Positions 15,043-22,762 of a stretch of DNA of 22,842 bases are shown here, one piece after another. The notes below the pieces were generated by a model. It was not told the DNA's origin, made no database searches, and saw only the letters and a program-made list of their open reading frames with translations. Source of the DNA: Bacteroidia bacterium (GTDB lineage Bacteria; Bacteroidota; Bacteroidia; Bacteroidales; GCA-2748055). Position 1 is the first letter of the stretch. Each line of letters starts with the position of its first letter. The DNA is taken from assembly GCA_030596245.1 (NCBI GenBank), contig JAUVKN010000019.1, positions 1 through 22,842 of the forward strand, given 5' to 3'. Both the position numbers and the translations under genes were made by a program.

Positions 15043-15320
15043 GCAGGTTAATGGAGGAAGATAAAGAACTCAACGCGATTAATTATGTTGAAACTCCTCT
15101 TGCCAAAGGCATCTATGAAAATTACGCCTTCAACAGATGCATTTTCACTAATTCTGATCTTTCAAATATTATCTTTGTGGAGTGTGAATTTGTCGAGTGT
15201 GATCTGCGCAGATCCTTTAACCTTTCAATCGATCCGGAGTTAAACAGGATAAGGAGAGCTAAATTCTCTGCTGAGGGAATTACTGGTCTCCTTGATAAAT
15301 ATGATCTTACCATTGATTGA
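15039..15320 (+). CDS. Shortened pentapeptide-repeat protein
   Basis: This 93-residue protein has a few clear pentapeptide repeats (A(D/N)LXX-like: FNRCIFTNSDLSNIIFVECEF, residues 31-51 in part) and a conserved-looking C-terminal tail (RRAKFSAEGITGLLDKYDL). From memory, the Bacteroidota family it resembles is about 190 residues long, with the same N-terminal 'PLAKG.YENC.F..CDFS..DLS' and the same tail 'SIDPE.N.I.KAKFS..G..GLLDKYDI'. Here the two ends are joined directly near residue 56, so about 90-100 residues of repeat helix are missing in frame. It overlaps the flavoenzyme stop by an ATGA; an alternative ATG at 15051 avoids the overlap and begins MEEDKEL. It may be a non-functional remnant or a short version. 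It forms the end of the GT2 operon. Confidence 0.75.
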   Translation: MSRLMEEDKELNAINYVETPLAKGIYENYAFNRCIFTNSDLSNIIFVECEFVECDLRRSFNLSIDPELNRIRRAKFSAEGITGLLDKYDLTID

Positions 15321-15416
15321 ACCTTGAGCATATGTTTTTTATAGCTACAGTTCCGGTTGTGTCCAATAAGTTGCTATATTGGAGGTTGTCAACACAAACC
15401 TTCCAAAACCAACACA

Positions 15417-16610
15417 ATGGAAACCATTAAGAAATCGCTTCTTTTTAACGCAAGCTGCACTGCTCTGGTGGTTACAGCACTCACTTTTGCCACAAGGGCA
15501 GGCATGATCGAGCCCTGGCGTGCTGAGTTTAATCTGACTGCCGAACAGGTGGGATGGATTATCGGTACTGCTTTCTGGGGATTTACCCTGGCCATGGTGG
15601 TGGGCGGACCGTTGGTGGATATTATCGGGATGAAAAGAATCATTTACGTGGCCTTCACCTTCCATGTGGCAGGAATCCTGCTCACCATTTTTGCAGGAGG
15701 ATTCTGGACTCTTTTTTTCTCAACGCTACTCATCGGAGTCGCTAACGGAAGTGTTGAAGCGTCCACCAATCCACTTATTACGGCAATGTATCCCAATGAT
15801 AAAACAAAGAAGCTGAATCAATTCCATGTATGGTTTCCCGGGGGTATTGTTATTGGGGGGTTGCTGGTATTTGTCCTGGGCGCACTGGGATACGGGTGGC
15901 GGACCCAGATGGCAGCCATGCTCATCCCCACCCTTCTTTACGGGCTCTTTTTCTTTCGTGCCAAATTTCCGCAAACAGAAAGGGTCAGCGCCGGCTTTTC
16001 ATACAAGGATATGCTCAAAGCATGCGTCTCTCCCCTGTTCCTTTTTATGGCTGCTGCCATGTTTCTGACCGCAGCAACCGAGCTTGGTTCCAATCAGTGG
16101 ATGACAGCCCTTCTGGAGAATGTCATGGAAGCGGAAGGAATTCACTCCATCCTTCTGCTGGTATGGATATCAGGGATCATGGCTGTTGGACGTTCTGTAG
16201 CCGGACCCATTGTTCATAAGCTCTCTCCCAGTGGAGTATTGCTGGGATCTGCCATTTTCTCCGGTTTGGGATTGTTCCTGTTGAGTATTTCCAGCGGCTA
16301 TTGGAGTTTTGGTGCCGCTGCAGTATTTGCAATTGGTATCACCTATTTCTGGCCCACCATGTTGGGATTTGTGAATGAGAACATTCCCAAAAGCGGAGCG
16401 CTTGGACTGGCCATTATGGGTGGGATCGGATTCCTGGGAGGTGCTGTCGCGCAACCTCTTCTTGGCAAGATATACGACATTAGGTTCGAGGCACTGGGCG
16501 ACAGCCTGGCTGCAGGTTCGGCAACGCTGCGGAGTGTGATCGTACTTACTGTGGTCCTGACTGTGGCTTTTACTTACCTGTACATCAGGCAAAGGAGAGT
16601 AAAAAGTTGA
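15417..16610 (+). CDS. Major facilitator superfamily transporter, probable sugar permease
   Basis: This 397-residue inner-membrane protein has about 12 hydrophobic segments with the MFS loop pattern: GGPLVDIIGMKR after segment 2, and a central charged stretch near residue 190. The run NPLITAMYPNDKTKKLNQFHVWFPGG (starting near residue 120) recalls a Bacteroidota permease group found with glycan-degradation genes. The frame is open from a TTG at 15357, but the ATG at 15417 starts MET-x-KKS with hydrophobic helix one following, as expected. It precedes two sulfatases and a GH2 hydrolase on the same strand, so it likely imports monosaccharides released from a sulfated glycan. Its last codons and stop lie at the edge of the 37-bp repeat. 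The substrate is not determinable. Confidence 0.87.
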   Translation: METIKKSLLFNASCTALVVTALTFATRAGMIEPWRAEFNLTAEQVGWIIGTAFWGFTLAMVVGGPLVDIIGMKRIIYVAFTFHVAGILLTIFAGGFWTLFFSTLLIGVANGSVEASTNPLITAMYPNDKTKKLNQFHVWFPGGIVIGGLLVFVLGALGYGWRTQMAAMLIPTLLYGLFFFRAKFPQTERVSAGFSYKDMLKACVSPLFLFMAAAMFLTAATELGSNQWMTALLENVMEAEGIHSILLLVWISGIMAVGRSVAGPIVHKLSPSGVLLGSAIFSGLGLFLLSISSGYWSFGAAAVFAIGITYFWPTMLGFVNENIPKSGALGLAIMGGIGFLGGAVAQPLLGKIYDIRFEALGDSLAAGSATLRSVIVLTVVLTVAFTYLYIRQRRVKS

Positions 16611-16688
16611 AAGTGTGCTTCGCGGCTAGTGAAAAGTTGAAAATTGAAAGAGTGCTTCGCGGCTAGTGAAAAGTTGAAAATTGAAAGA
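16600..16688 (+). repeat. 37-bp tandem repeat between the MFS and sulfatase genes
   Basis: Two perfect copies of a 37-bp unit lie at 16615-16651 and 16652-16688; each begins GTGCTTCGCGGCTAGTG and ends AAAATTGAAAGA. A shortened copy (AAAAAGTTGAAAGT, about 16600-16613) precedes them and contains the MFS stop codon TGA at 16608-16610. A further GTG directly follows at 16689, three bases before the sulfatase ATG, so the repeat also covers its ribosome-binding region. Confidence 0.95.
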
Positions 16689-16691
16689 GTG

Positions 16692-18128
16692 ATGAAGAGG
16701 TTTATACTTCCTTTGATGGTGGTGGGCATGGTGATTATGTCCTGTACTCAGGGTGAGGAGAAAGAAGGGCTTAGGCCAAACATTTTGTTTCTGCTGGCCG
16801 ATGATATGGGATATGGGGAACCTGGTTCTTACGGTCAGGAAATCATTCAAACCCCGGTACTGGATGATCTGGCCAGAAAAGGGATGCGGTTTACCGATTT
16901 TTATGCCGGAAACTCTGTTTGTTCCCCTTCCAGGGCTGTGTTGATGACCGGTAAACATGCGGGTCACGCTACCATTCGGGGCAATAACGGTGTCTTCGAA
17001 AATGATGTCTGGACCAGAGTTCCCCTAAGAAAGGATGAGATCACCCTTGGAGAAATGCTTGGTGAGGCAGGGTACCAGACTGCGTTTATTGGGAAATGGC
17101 ACCTGGATGATCCCAATGATGAATCAACCTGGGCAATGAACAGAGGATTTGACTACGCCATTCAGGAACAGTGGCCATCCCGCTTCGGGGGAAAACAATA
17201 CGACGGGCTGGTTCACTGGATAAATAGTGCCCGTGATTCTATACGATATGACCAGGATAATTATGATTGTATTGATGAGTTCCGAACCGATTTTATCCTG
17301 GAATACCTGGATCAAAAGGATGAAGATAAACCTTTCTTTATCTTCATGTCCTACCGGATCCCCCATGCCCACGAACGCTATACCCGCAACAAAGAATTGT
17401 ATGCCGGGCGTGGATGGAGCGAGACAGAACGCAGGCATGCTGCGCGCATTACCCTTCTTGATGGACAGATAGGCAGGTTGTTTAGTAAGCTGGAAGATAT
17501 GGGTGAACTTGAAAATACCATCATAATCTTTACCAGCGACAATGGGCCCCATTCTGAGGGCACCCACGATCATCTATTCTTCAACAGTGCGGGTGGTTTG
17601 CGTGGATATAAACGAGATCTTTATGAAGGGGGGATCAGGATCCCTCTGATTGTGAGGTGGAAGGATAAGATTGAAGCCGGATCAATTTCAGATCGTGTGG
17701 GTGCCTTTCATGACTTTATGCCCACCCTGGCAGAAGTTGCAGGTATTGAAACTCCTGAGCAGAGTGATGGGATCTCGCTTTTACCAGAACTGCTGGGAGA
17801 TAATTCCAATCATCACGAATTCCTTTATTGGGAATTTCAGCTGGATGGTTGGAACCGGACACTACCCAAAGGTGGATTTCGCCAGGCAATTCGAATGGGA
17901 GACTGGAAAGCTGTCAGGTATGGAGTTGAATCGGAAACTGAACTCTATGACCTTGATAAGGATATGTACGAAACCAATGATGTGGCTCAGGACTATCCGG
18001 AAATATTGACAAAAATGAACAGCATTTTCAAGGATGCCCGGACAAATACCGAAGGATTCCCATTTGGCGGAAAAGTTCAGGACTATAAGGCAAAAGAGAG
18101 ATATTTTTCAACTTCAACAAGCAAATAA
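16692..18128 (+). CDS. Sulfatase (S1 family, formylglycine-dependent), predicted lipoprotein
   Basis: This 478-residue enzyme hydrolyses sulfate esters using a formylglycine made from Cys77 in CSPSRAVLMTG (77-87), the standard C-x-P-S-R motif. Calcium-binding Asp37 and Asp38 lie in LLADDMGYG; TSDNGPH (near 275) and GGLRGYKRDLYEGG (near 300) complete the active site. The N-terminus has a signal of about 17 residues ending IMSC (Cys18), a lipobox. The start at 16692 is chosen because it gives this signal; an upstream extension to 16644 would be encoded by repeat DNA. The C-terminus (ETELYDLDKDMYETNDVAQDYPE) is normal. Seven bp separate it from the GH2 gene. An exo-acting sulfatase on a sulfated galactan or similar glycan is likely, given the neighbour; the subfamily was not resolved. 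Confidence 0.94.
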   Translation: MKRFILPLMVVGMVIMSCTQGEEKEGLRPNILFLLADDMGYGEPGSYGQEIIQTPVLDDLARKGMRFTDFYAGNSVCSPSRAVLMTGKHAGHATIRGNNGVFENDVWTRVPLRKDEITLGEMLGEAGYQTAFIGKWHLDDPNDESTWAMNRGFDYAIQEQWPSRFGGKQYDGLVHWINSARDSIRYDQDNYDCIDEFRTDFILEYLDQKDEDKPFFIFMSYRIPHAHERYTRNKELYAGRGWSETERRHAARITLLDGQIGRLFSKLEDMGELENTIIIFTSDNGPHSEGTHDHLFFNSAGGLRGYKRDLYEGGIRIPLIVRWKDKIEAGSISDRVGAFHDFMPTLAEVAGIETPEQSDGISLLPELLGDNSNHHEFLYWEFQLDGWNRTLPKGGFRQAIRMGDWKAVRYGVESETELYDLDKDMYETNDVAQDYPEILTKMNSIFKDARTNTEGFPFGGKVQDYKAKERYFSTSTSK

Positions 18129-18135
18129 TCCATCC

Positions 18136-20586
18136 ATGAAAAAGCTTCTACTTTTTATTCTTGGCGCAGCACTACTCGCCGGATGTAACTCAAAATCAGA
18201 CACCAGCTCGCGCCAGGTGATGCTTCTCGATTCAGATTGGATGTTTATCAATGCCGAGGTGGAAAGCGGAGAAAGACCCGAAACTGCTACCGCAAACTGG
18301 GAGACCGTAAGCGTTCCTCACGACTGGGCTATATCAGGTGAATTTGATAAATCACATGATGCACAGAAGATCATGGTGATGGAAGATGGCGAGCGGGTTA
18401 CAAAAATGCGAACAGGAAGAACCGGTGGTTTGCCACACATCGGGATAGGCTGGTACCGGAAAGAGATCCTGATTCCGGCCTCTTTTAAAGGAAAACAGAT
18501 CCAGATTGAATTCGATGGAGCCATGAGTCATGCCCAGGTATACATGAATGGCACTTTTGTTGGAGAGTGGCCCTATGGGTATGCCTCATTTGGTTTTGAC
18601 CTGACCCCGCATGTAAAATTGGGTGAACAAAACCTGCTGGCCGTCAGGTTGGAAAACAAAGTCGGGTCATCGCGCTGGTATCCGGGCGCAGGTATCTACC
18701 GCAATGTTAGATTGGTAGTAACGAACCGGGTTCACGTAAAACGTTGGGGCACTTACGTGATCACTCCTGATATAGACGATGGGAATGGAACGGTACAGTT
18801 ATCTACCTCCATTCTGAATCATACCGGGACTACGAAGATGGTAACAGTAGAAACCAGCATCCGTGATGATGGGGGAATCATTGTGGCTGAGACCACCTCA
18901 GATTTGGAGATTACAGGAGAATCAACCGTAGATCAGACCTTAACAGTACCCGAACCAATGCTCTGGTCGACCGAAGATCCAACACTCTATAGTGCGGTTA
19001 CCAGGATCCTGGAAAATGGGAAGGAAATGGACAGATATACGACGCCTTTTGGATTCCGTTTTTTTGAATTTACCAATGACAATGGTTTCTTTTTGAATGG
19101 AGAGCGGGTCCAGTTAAATGGTGTATGCCTGCACCACGACCTTGGGCCATTAGGAGCCGCTGTAAATCTCTCTTCACTGCGCCACAGGATGAAGCTGCTT
19201 CAGGAGATGGGTTGTAATTCCATACGTACCAGTCACAATCCTCCTACTCCCGAAATGCTCGACCTGGCCGATGAAATGGGATTTTTGGTGATTGATGAGG
19301 CCTTTGATGAGTGGAAGTACCCCAAATGCAAAAATGGTTATCATACCTTATGGGATGAATGGGCGGAAAAAGATATGACTGCCCTGATCTACCGTGACCG
19401 CAACCACCCGTCTGTCATCATGTGGAGTATCGGCAATGAAATTCGGGAACAGGGAATCGAAGGAGGGGCTGAGTTCTGTCAGTTCCTGGTGGACATTTGC
19501 AAGCGTGAGGATCCAACCCGTCCCACCACCGCCGGATTTAACCAGTGGGAACAAGCCATAAAGAACGGATTTGCCGATATAGTGGATGTGGCTGGATGGA
19601 ACTACAAACCTCAGCACTATGGTTTCATACATGACAAATTTCCTCATTGGAAGATGTATGCCAGTGAAACAGCTTCAACTGTAAGTTCACGCGGTGAATA
19701 TTTTTTTCCGGCCGAGGAGAAGATACACTTCACCCGTGAGCCCTTCCATTCCAATTCCTTTGACATGGAGTTTCCACGCTGGGCTACTTCTCCCGACAGG
19801 GAATTCGCGGCTCAGGACTCGTTCCCATACATGGCCGGTGAGTATGTCTGGACCGGTTTCGACTATCTGGGTGAACCAACTCCGTATAACATACAATGGC
19901 CCTCCAGGAGCTCTTATTTTGGGATCATCGACCTTTGTGGGATCCCAAAGGACAGGTTTTTTCTCTATCAGAGCAAATGGACTGATAAAGAGGTGCTTCA
20001 CATTCTTCCTCACTGGAACTGGGAACCCGGACAATCGGTTTCTGTGCATTGTTATACCAGCTTTGAAAGGGGAGAACTGTTCCTGAACGGAAAAAGTCTG
20101 GGGATAAGAGAAACTGATCCCTCCTCTTTGTACACGACTTATCGCCTGGTATGGGATGAAATCATCTTTGAGCCAGGAGAATTGAAGGTTGTGGCCCTGG
20201 ACAGCGATCATAATCCGGTCAAGGAGGCATTGATAAATACCGCCGGTGAACCTGCTAAAATAGTCCTTGAAGTGGATCGGGATGAAATTCTCGCAGACAG
20301 TAAAGAACTTGCTTTTGTTACCGTTACCATCACCGATGAAAATGGTATTGTTTGTCCACGCGCCAATAATCTGGTGCACTTTACTGTGGAGGGTTTAGGT
20401 ACCCTTAGGGCTGTTGGAAACGGAGATCCCACAAGTCTAGAATCATTTGTTGAACCACATCGGAAGGCGTTTAACGGAAAGTGTATGGCCATTGTGCAAT
20501 CGACCGATTCATCGGGAGAATTCACACTCACAGCAAATGGAGAGGGACTGCAACAACAACAAATTTCCATTAAAACAGATAATTGA
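18136..20586 (+). CDS. GH2 family glycoside hydrolase (beta-galactosidase-like), predicted lipoprotein
   Basis: This 816-residue protein carries a lipoprotein signal (MKKLLLFILGAALLAGC, Cys17), a GH2 sugar-binding domain (about 28-200; VSVPHDWAISGEF, GIGWYRKE, RWYPGAGIYRN), an immunoglobulin-like domain (about 205-305) and a TIM barrel (about 310-600). The acid/base Glu435 lies in WSIGNE, and the probable nucleophile Glu511 in YASETAS followed by SSRGEYFFP. C-terminal beta domains (about 635-810; ELFLNGKSLG) match the DUF4982 plus Ig-like type. This layout is distinct from the LacZ-type enzyme at 6092 and is typical of exo-beta-galactosidases and related enzymes in Bacteroidota glycan clusters. 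The start at 18136 is preferred because it begins the signal peptide. It lies 7 bp after one sulfatase and 2 bp before another, so the three should be co-translated and act on the same substrate. Confidence 0.9.
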   Translation: MKKLLLFILGAALLAGCNSKSDTSSRQVMLLDSDWMFINAEVESGERPETATANWETVSVPHDWAISGEFDKSHDAQKIMVMEDGERVTKMRTGRTGGLPHIGIGWYRKEILIPASFKGKQIQIEFDGAMSHAQVYMNGTFVGEWPYGYASFGFDLTPHVKLGEQNLLAVRLENKVGSSRWYPGAGIYRNVRLVVTNRVHVKRWGTYVITPDIDDGNGTVQLSTSILNHTGTTKMVTVETSIRDDGGIIVAETTSDLEITGESTVDQTLTVPEPMLWSTEDPTLYSAVTRILENGKEMDRYTTPFGFRFFEFTNDNGFFLNGERVQLNGVCLHHDLGPLGAAVNLSSLRHRMKLLQEMGCNSIRTSHNPPTPEMLDLADEMGFLVIDEAFDEWKYPKCKNGYHTLWDEWAEKDMTALIYRDRNHPSVIMWSIGNEIREQGIEGGAEFCQFLVDICKREDPTRPTTAGFNQWEQAIKNGFADIVDVAGWNYKPQHYGFIHDKFPHWKMYASETASTVSSRGEYFFPAEEKIHFTREPFHSNSFDMEFPRWATSPDREFAAQDSFPYMAGEYVWTGFDYLGEPTPYNIQWPSRSSYFGIIDLCGIPKDRFFLYQSKWTDKEVLHILPHWNWEPGQSVSVHCYTSFERGELFLNGKSLGIRETDPSSLYTTYRLVWDEIIFEPGELKVVALDSDHNPVKEALINTAGEPAKIVLEVDRDEILADSKELAFVTVTITDENGIVCPRANNLVHFTVEGLGTLRAVGNGDPTSLESFVEPHRKAFNGKCMAIVQSTDSSGEFTLTANGEGLQQQQISIKTDN

Positions 20587-20588
20587 TC

Positions 20589-22019
20589 ATGAAACAACTT
20601 TCTATCCGCATGCTTATTCTTGTTATAAGTCTTGGCTTGATGCAGTGCAATCCACCAGACAGGGCTGATGCTGAATTACCCAATATTATCCTCTGTATGG
20701 CAGATGACCAGGGCTGGGGGGATATGGGTTATAATGGACATCCGGTGATCCGGACCCCGAACTTTGATGCAATGGCGAAGGAGGCACATCGTTTCGACCG
20801 CTTCTATGCTGCAGCCCCTGTCTGTTCACCTACCCGGGGAAGTGTTATGACCGGCCGTCACCCCAACCGATTTGCCTGCTTTTCCTGGGGCAGAACACTC
20901 CGACCACAGGAGATCACCATTGCGGAAGCTTTGAAAGAGGCTGGATATGTGACCGGGCATTTTGGAAAATGGCACCTGGGTTCTGTTCGGCAGGGGAGCC
21001 CGGTTAATCCGGGTGCAAGCGGATTCGATGAATGGTTCTCAGCACCCAATTTCTTTGACAATGATCCCATCCTCAGCCGGGAAGGTATTGCCATACAGAC
21101 CAGTGGTGAAAGTTCCATGGTGACTGTGGAAGCCGCACTGGAGTTCATGCACAAACATGAAGGCAAAGGGAAGCCCTATTTTGCTGTTATCTGGTTCGGT
21201 TCTCCTCACGGACCACACCGTGCTGTGGCAGAAGATAGGATCATATATGCCGATCAACCGGAAGCATTACAGCACTTCTACGGTGAAATTACAGGAATGG
21301 ATCGTGCCTTTGGCAAATTGCGATCAGCATTGAAACAGTTTGATAGCAATAAAAATACCATCCTGTGGTATTGCAGTGATAATGGAGGATTACCAAACGT
21401 GGGAACCACCGGTGGAAGGGGAAACAAAGGCCAAATCTATGAAGGCGGCCTGAAGGTGCCGGCATTGATTGAATGGCCGTCGAAACTCGGTGAACCAAGA
21501 GTTATCCGGATCCCCGCCAATACGTCCGATATCTTTCCGACTTTGCTTGACATAGCAGGAATTGAAGCAGATCCTGGTTATCCTCTGGATGGTATTACTC
21601 TTCTTCCTGTGCTTCTTGGCAAAACGAACAAACGAACCGTTCCAATGGGATTTTGGCACTATCCCGGATCAGGAGTGCGAACCCCAAGTGCTGAATGGAT
21701 GCGTGAATTACTGGAAGCCCAGAAAAATGGGAATATGGTGGGTGACTCTGTCCGTTTGCGTCTTAACGATATCCTGATTACACCCTATCCGACAGATTCT
21801 CTGCCCGGTCATGCTGCATGGCTGGACTGGCCGTGGAAACTGCACCGTATTCCAGATAAAACAGGGAGTATTACCTGGGAGCTCTATAACCTTACAACGG
21901 ACTCCCTGGAACAGGTCAACCTGATCGATGAGCAATCCGATCGAATCACCTCCATGAAACAATCACTTGAAAAATGGCAGAATTCTGTGGTTCAAAGTAT
22001 GAATGGAGGGGATTACTGA
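20589..22019 (+). CDS. Sulfatase (S1 family), second copy in the cluster
   Basis: This 476-residue formylglycine sulfatase has the motif CSPTRGSVMTGR (Cys79-Pro81-Thr82-Arg83), the C-x-P-T-R variant common in Bacteroidota. Asp39 and Asp40 (MADDQGWGD) and the later CSDNGGL (near 262) supply calcium ligands; HFGKWHLG and IYEGGLKVPALIEWP are family signatures. It is clearly not a recent duplicate of the 16692 sulfatase: the catalytic motif, the middle region and the C-terminal part differ. The N-terminal signal ends GLMQC (Cys20), with Gln at the position usually Gly, Ala or Ser, so lipidation is less certain; export is still likely. The start is ATG 20589; a TTG two codons earlier overlaps the GH2 stop. 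It probably removes a different sulfate from the same glycan. Confidence 0.93.
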   Translation: MKQLSIRMLILVISLGLMQCNPPDRADAELPNIILCMADDQGWGDMGYNGHPVIRTPNFDAMAKEAHRFDRFYAAAPVCSPTRGSVMTGRHPNRFACFSWGRTLRPQEITIAEALKEAGYVTGHFGKWHLGSVRQGSPVNPGASGFDEWFSAPNFFDNDPILSREGIAIQTSGESSMVTVEAALEFMHKHEGKGKPYFAVIWFGSPHGPHRAVAEDRIIYADQPEALQHFYGEITGMDRAFGKLRSALKQFDSNKNTILWYCSDNGGLPNVGTTGGRGNKGQIYEGGLKVPALIEWPSKLGEPRVIRIPANTSDIFPTLLDIAGIEADPGYPLDGITLLPVLLGKTNKRTVPMGFWHYPGSGVRTPSAEWMRELLEAQKNGNMVGDSVRLRLNDILITPYPTDSLPGHAAWLDWPWKLHRIPDKTGSITWELYNLTTDSLEQVNLIDEQSDRITSMKQSLEKWQNSVVQSMNGGDY

Positions 22020-22026
22020 CAGAACC

Positions 22027-22692
22027 ATGAAGAAGATAATTGCATTCAATGGCAGTCCGCGTCCCACAGGCAATACCTCTCACCTGCTTCAAAGATTCAT
22101 TGAAGGATCCAATGGGAATACCGTGGATCCGGAAGTGATCCTTCCCCACAAATTAAACCTTGAGTATTGCACCGGATGTCTGCGTTGCAACCTGCTGAGG
22201 CGATGTTCCATTTCGGGAGATGACTGGGGCGAGCTTAGCGCAAAGATCCTGGAAGCAGATGTGCTTGTGTTTGCAGCCCCTGTTTACTTCCACCATGTAC
22301 CTGCCCCGTTGAAGGGTATGATGGACCGGTTTCGTTCCTTCATCAATGTGCAGATTACTGCAACAGGACTTATCCACACACCCTGGCACCAGTGGAATAA
22401 AGATTTCGTGCTCATACTGAGCCTGGGATCCTCCGATAGCTCCGATGCCGATCCTGTTATAGATCTCTTCAAGTTTATGACCTCCATCCTGGGATCCGGG
22501 AACAGGCTGCATGTGATCACCGCCACCCGCCTTGCCGTCGTAAAACAGGTAATTAAAACCGAAGAGGAACTGACAGAACTATACAGCAAATTGAGATTAC
22601 CCGTTGAGTTGGCCCCCGGTGATTTCCAACAAAATATGAAACGCCTTGATGAGTGCAGGAACCTGGGCTTCAAACTTTCAAAAGATCAATAA
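22027..22692 (+). CDS. Flavodoxin-fold NAD(P)H oxidoreductase with iron-sulfur-flavoprotein-like cysteines
   Basis: This 221-residue protein begins with a flavodoxin-like strand and FMN phosphate loop (IIAFNGSPRPTGNTSHLL, 4-21). It has the second signature VLVFAAPVYFHHVPAPLKGMMDRF near residue 80. It belongs to the NADPH-dependent FMN reductase superfamily (PF03358). Four cysteines, Cys48, 51, 54 and 60 (CTGCLRCNLLRRC), fit the C-x2-C-x2-C-x(4-7)-C cluster motif of iron-sulfur flavoproteins, which bind [4Fe-4S] and FMN and carry electrons. The start at 22027 is preferred over the in-frame start at 22003, which overlaps the sulfatase end. The 7-bp spacing suggests it belongs to the sulfatase operon, but no clear metabolic link is seen. 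Confidence 0.85.
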   Translation: MKKIIAFNGSPRPTGNTSHLLQRFIEGSNGNTVDPEVILPHKLNLEYCTGCLRCNLLRRCSISGDDWGELSAKILEADVLVFAAPVYFHHVPAPLKGMMDRFRSFINVQITATGLIHTPWHQWNKDFVLILSLGSSDSSDADPVIDLFKFMTSILGSGNRLHVITATRLAVVKQVIKTEEELTELYSKLRLPVELAPGDFQQNMKRLDECRNLGFKLSKDQ

Positions 22693-22762
22693 AGTGAAAT
22701 TAAGGGATTATTTATACCTTGTCCGCCATCTTAAAAAAAAACAGCTCTAAAACCTTATAATT

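Noticed and set aside
10745..15320. Mobile element or genomic island with defined ends
   Set aside because: Composition differs, but no integrase, transposase, tRNA or flanking direct repeat was found, so only a compositional note is justified.
16600..16688. CRISPR array
   Set aside because: The 37-bp copies are directly adjacent with no spacers and no cas genes are near, so this is a plain tandem repeat.
16644..16691. Upstream extension of the first sulfatase
   Set aside because: The added residues are encoded by the 37-bp repeat and would bury the lipoprotein signal. The ATG at 16692 is preferred.
18034..18135. Upstream extension of the second GH2 protein
   Set aside because: It overlaps the sulfatase coding region by 95 bases and hides a textbook lipoprotein signal starting at 18136.
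19687..20379. Minus-strand frame of 230 codons
   Set aside because: Antisense to the second GH2 gene; no recognisable motif. A shadow of coding bias.
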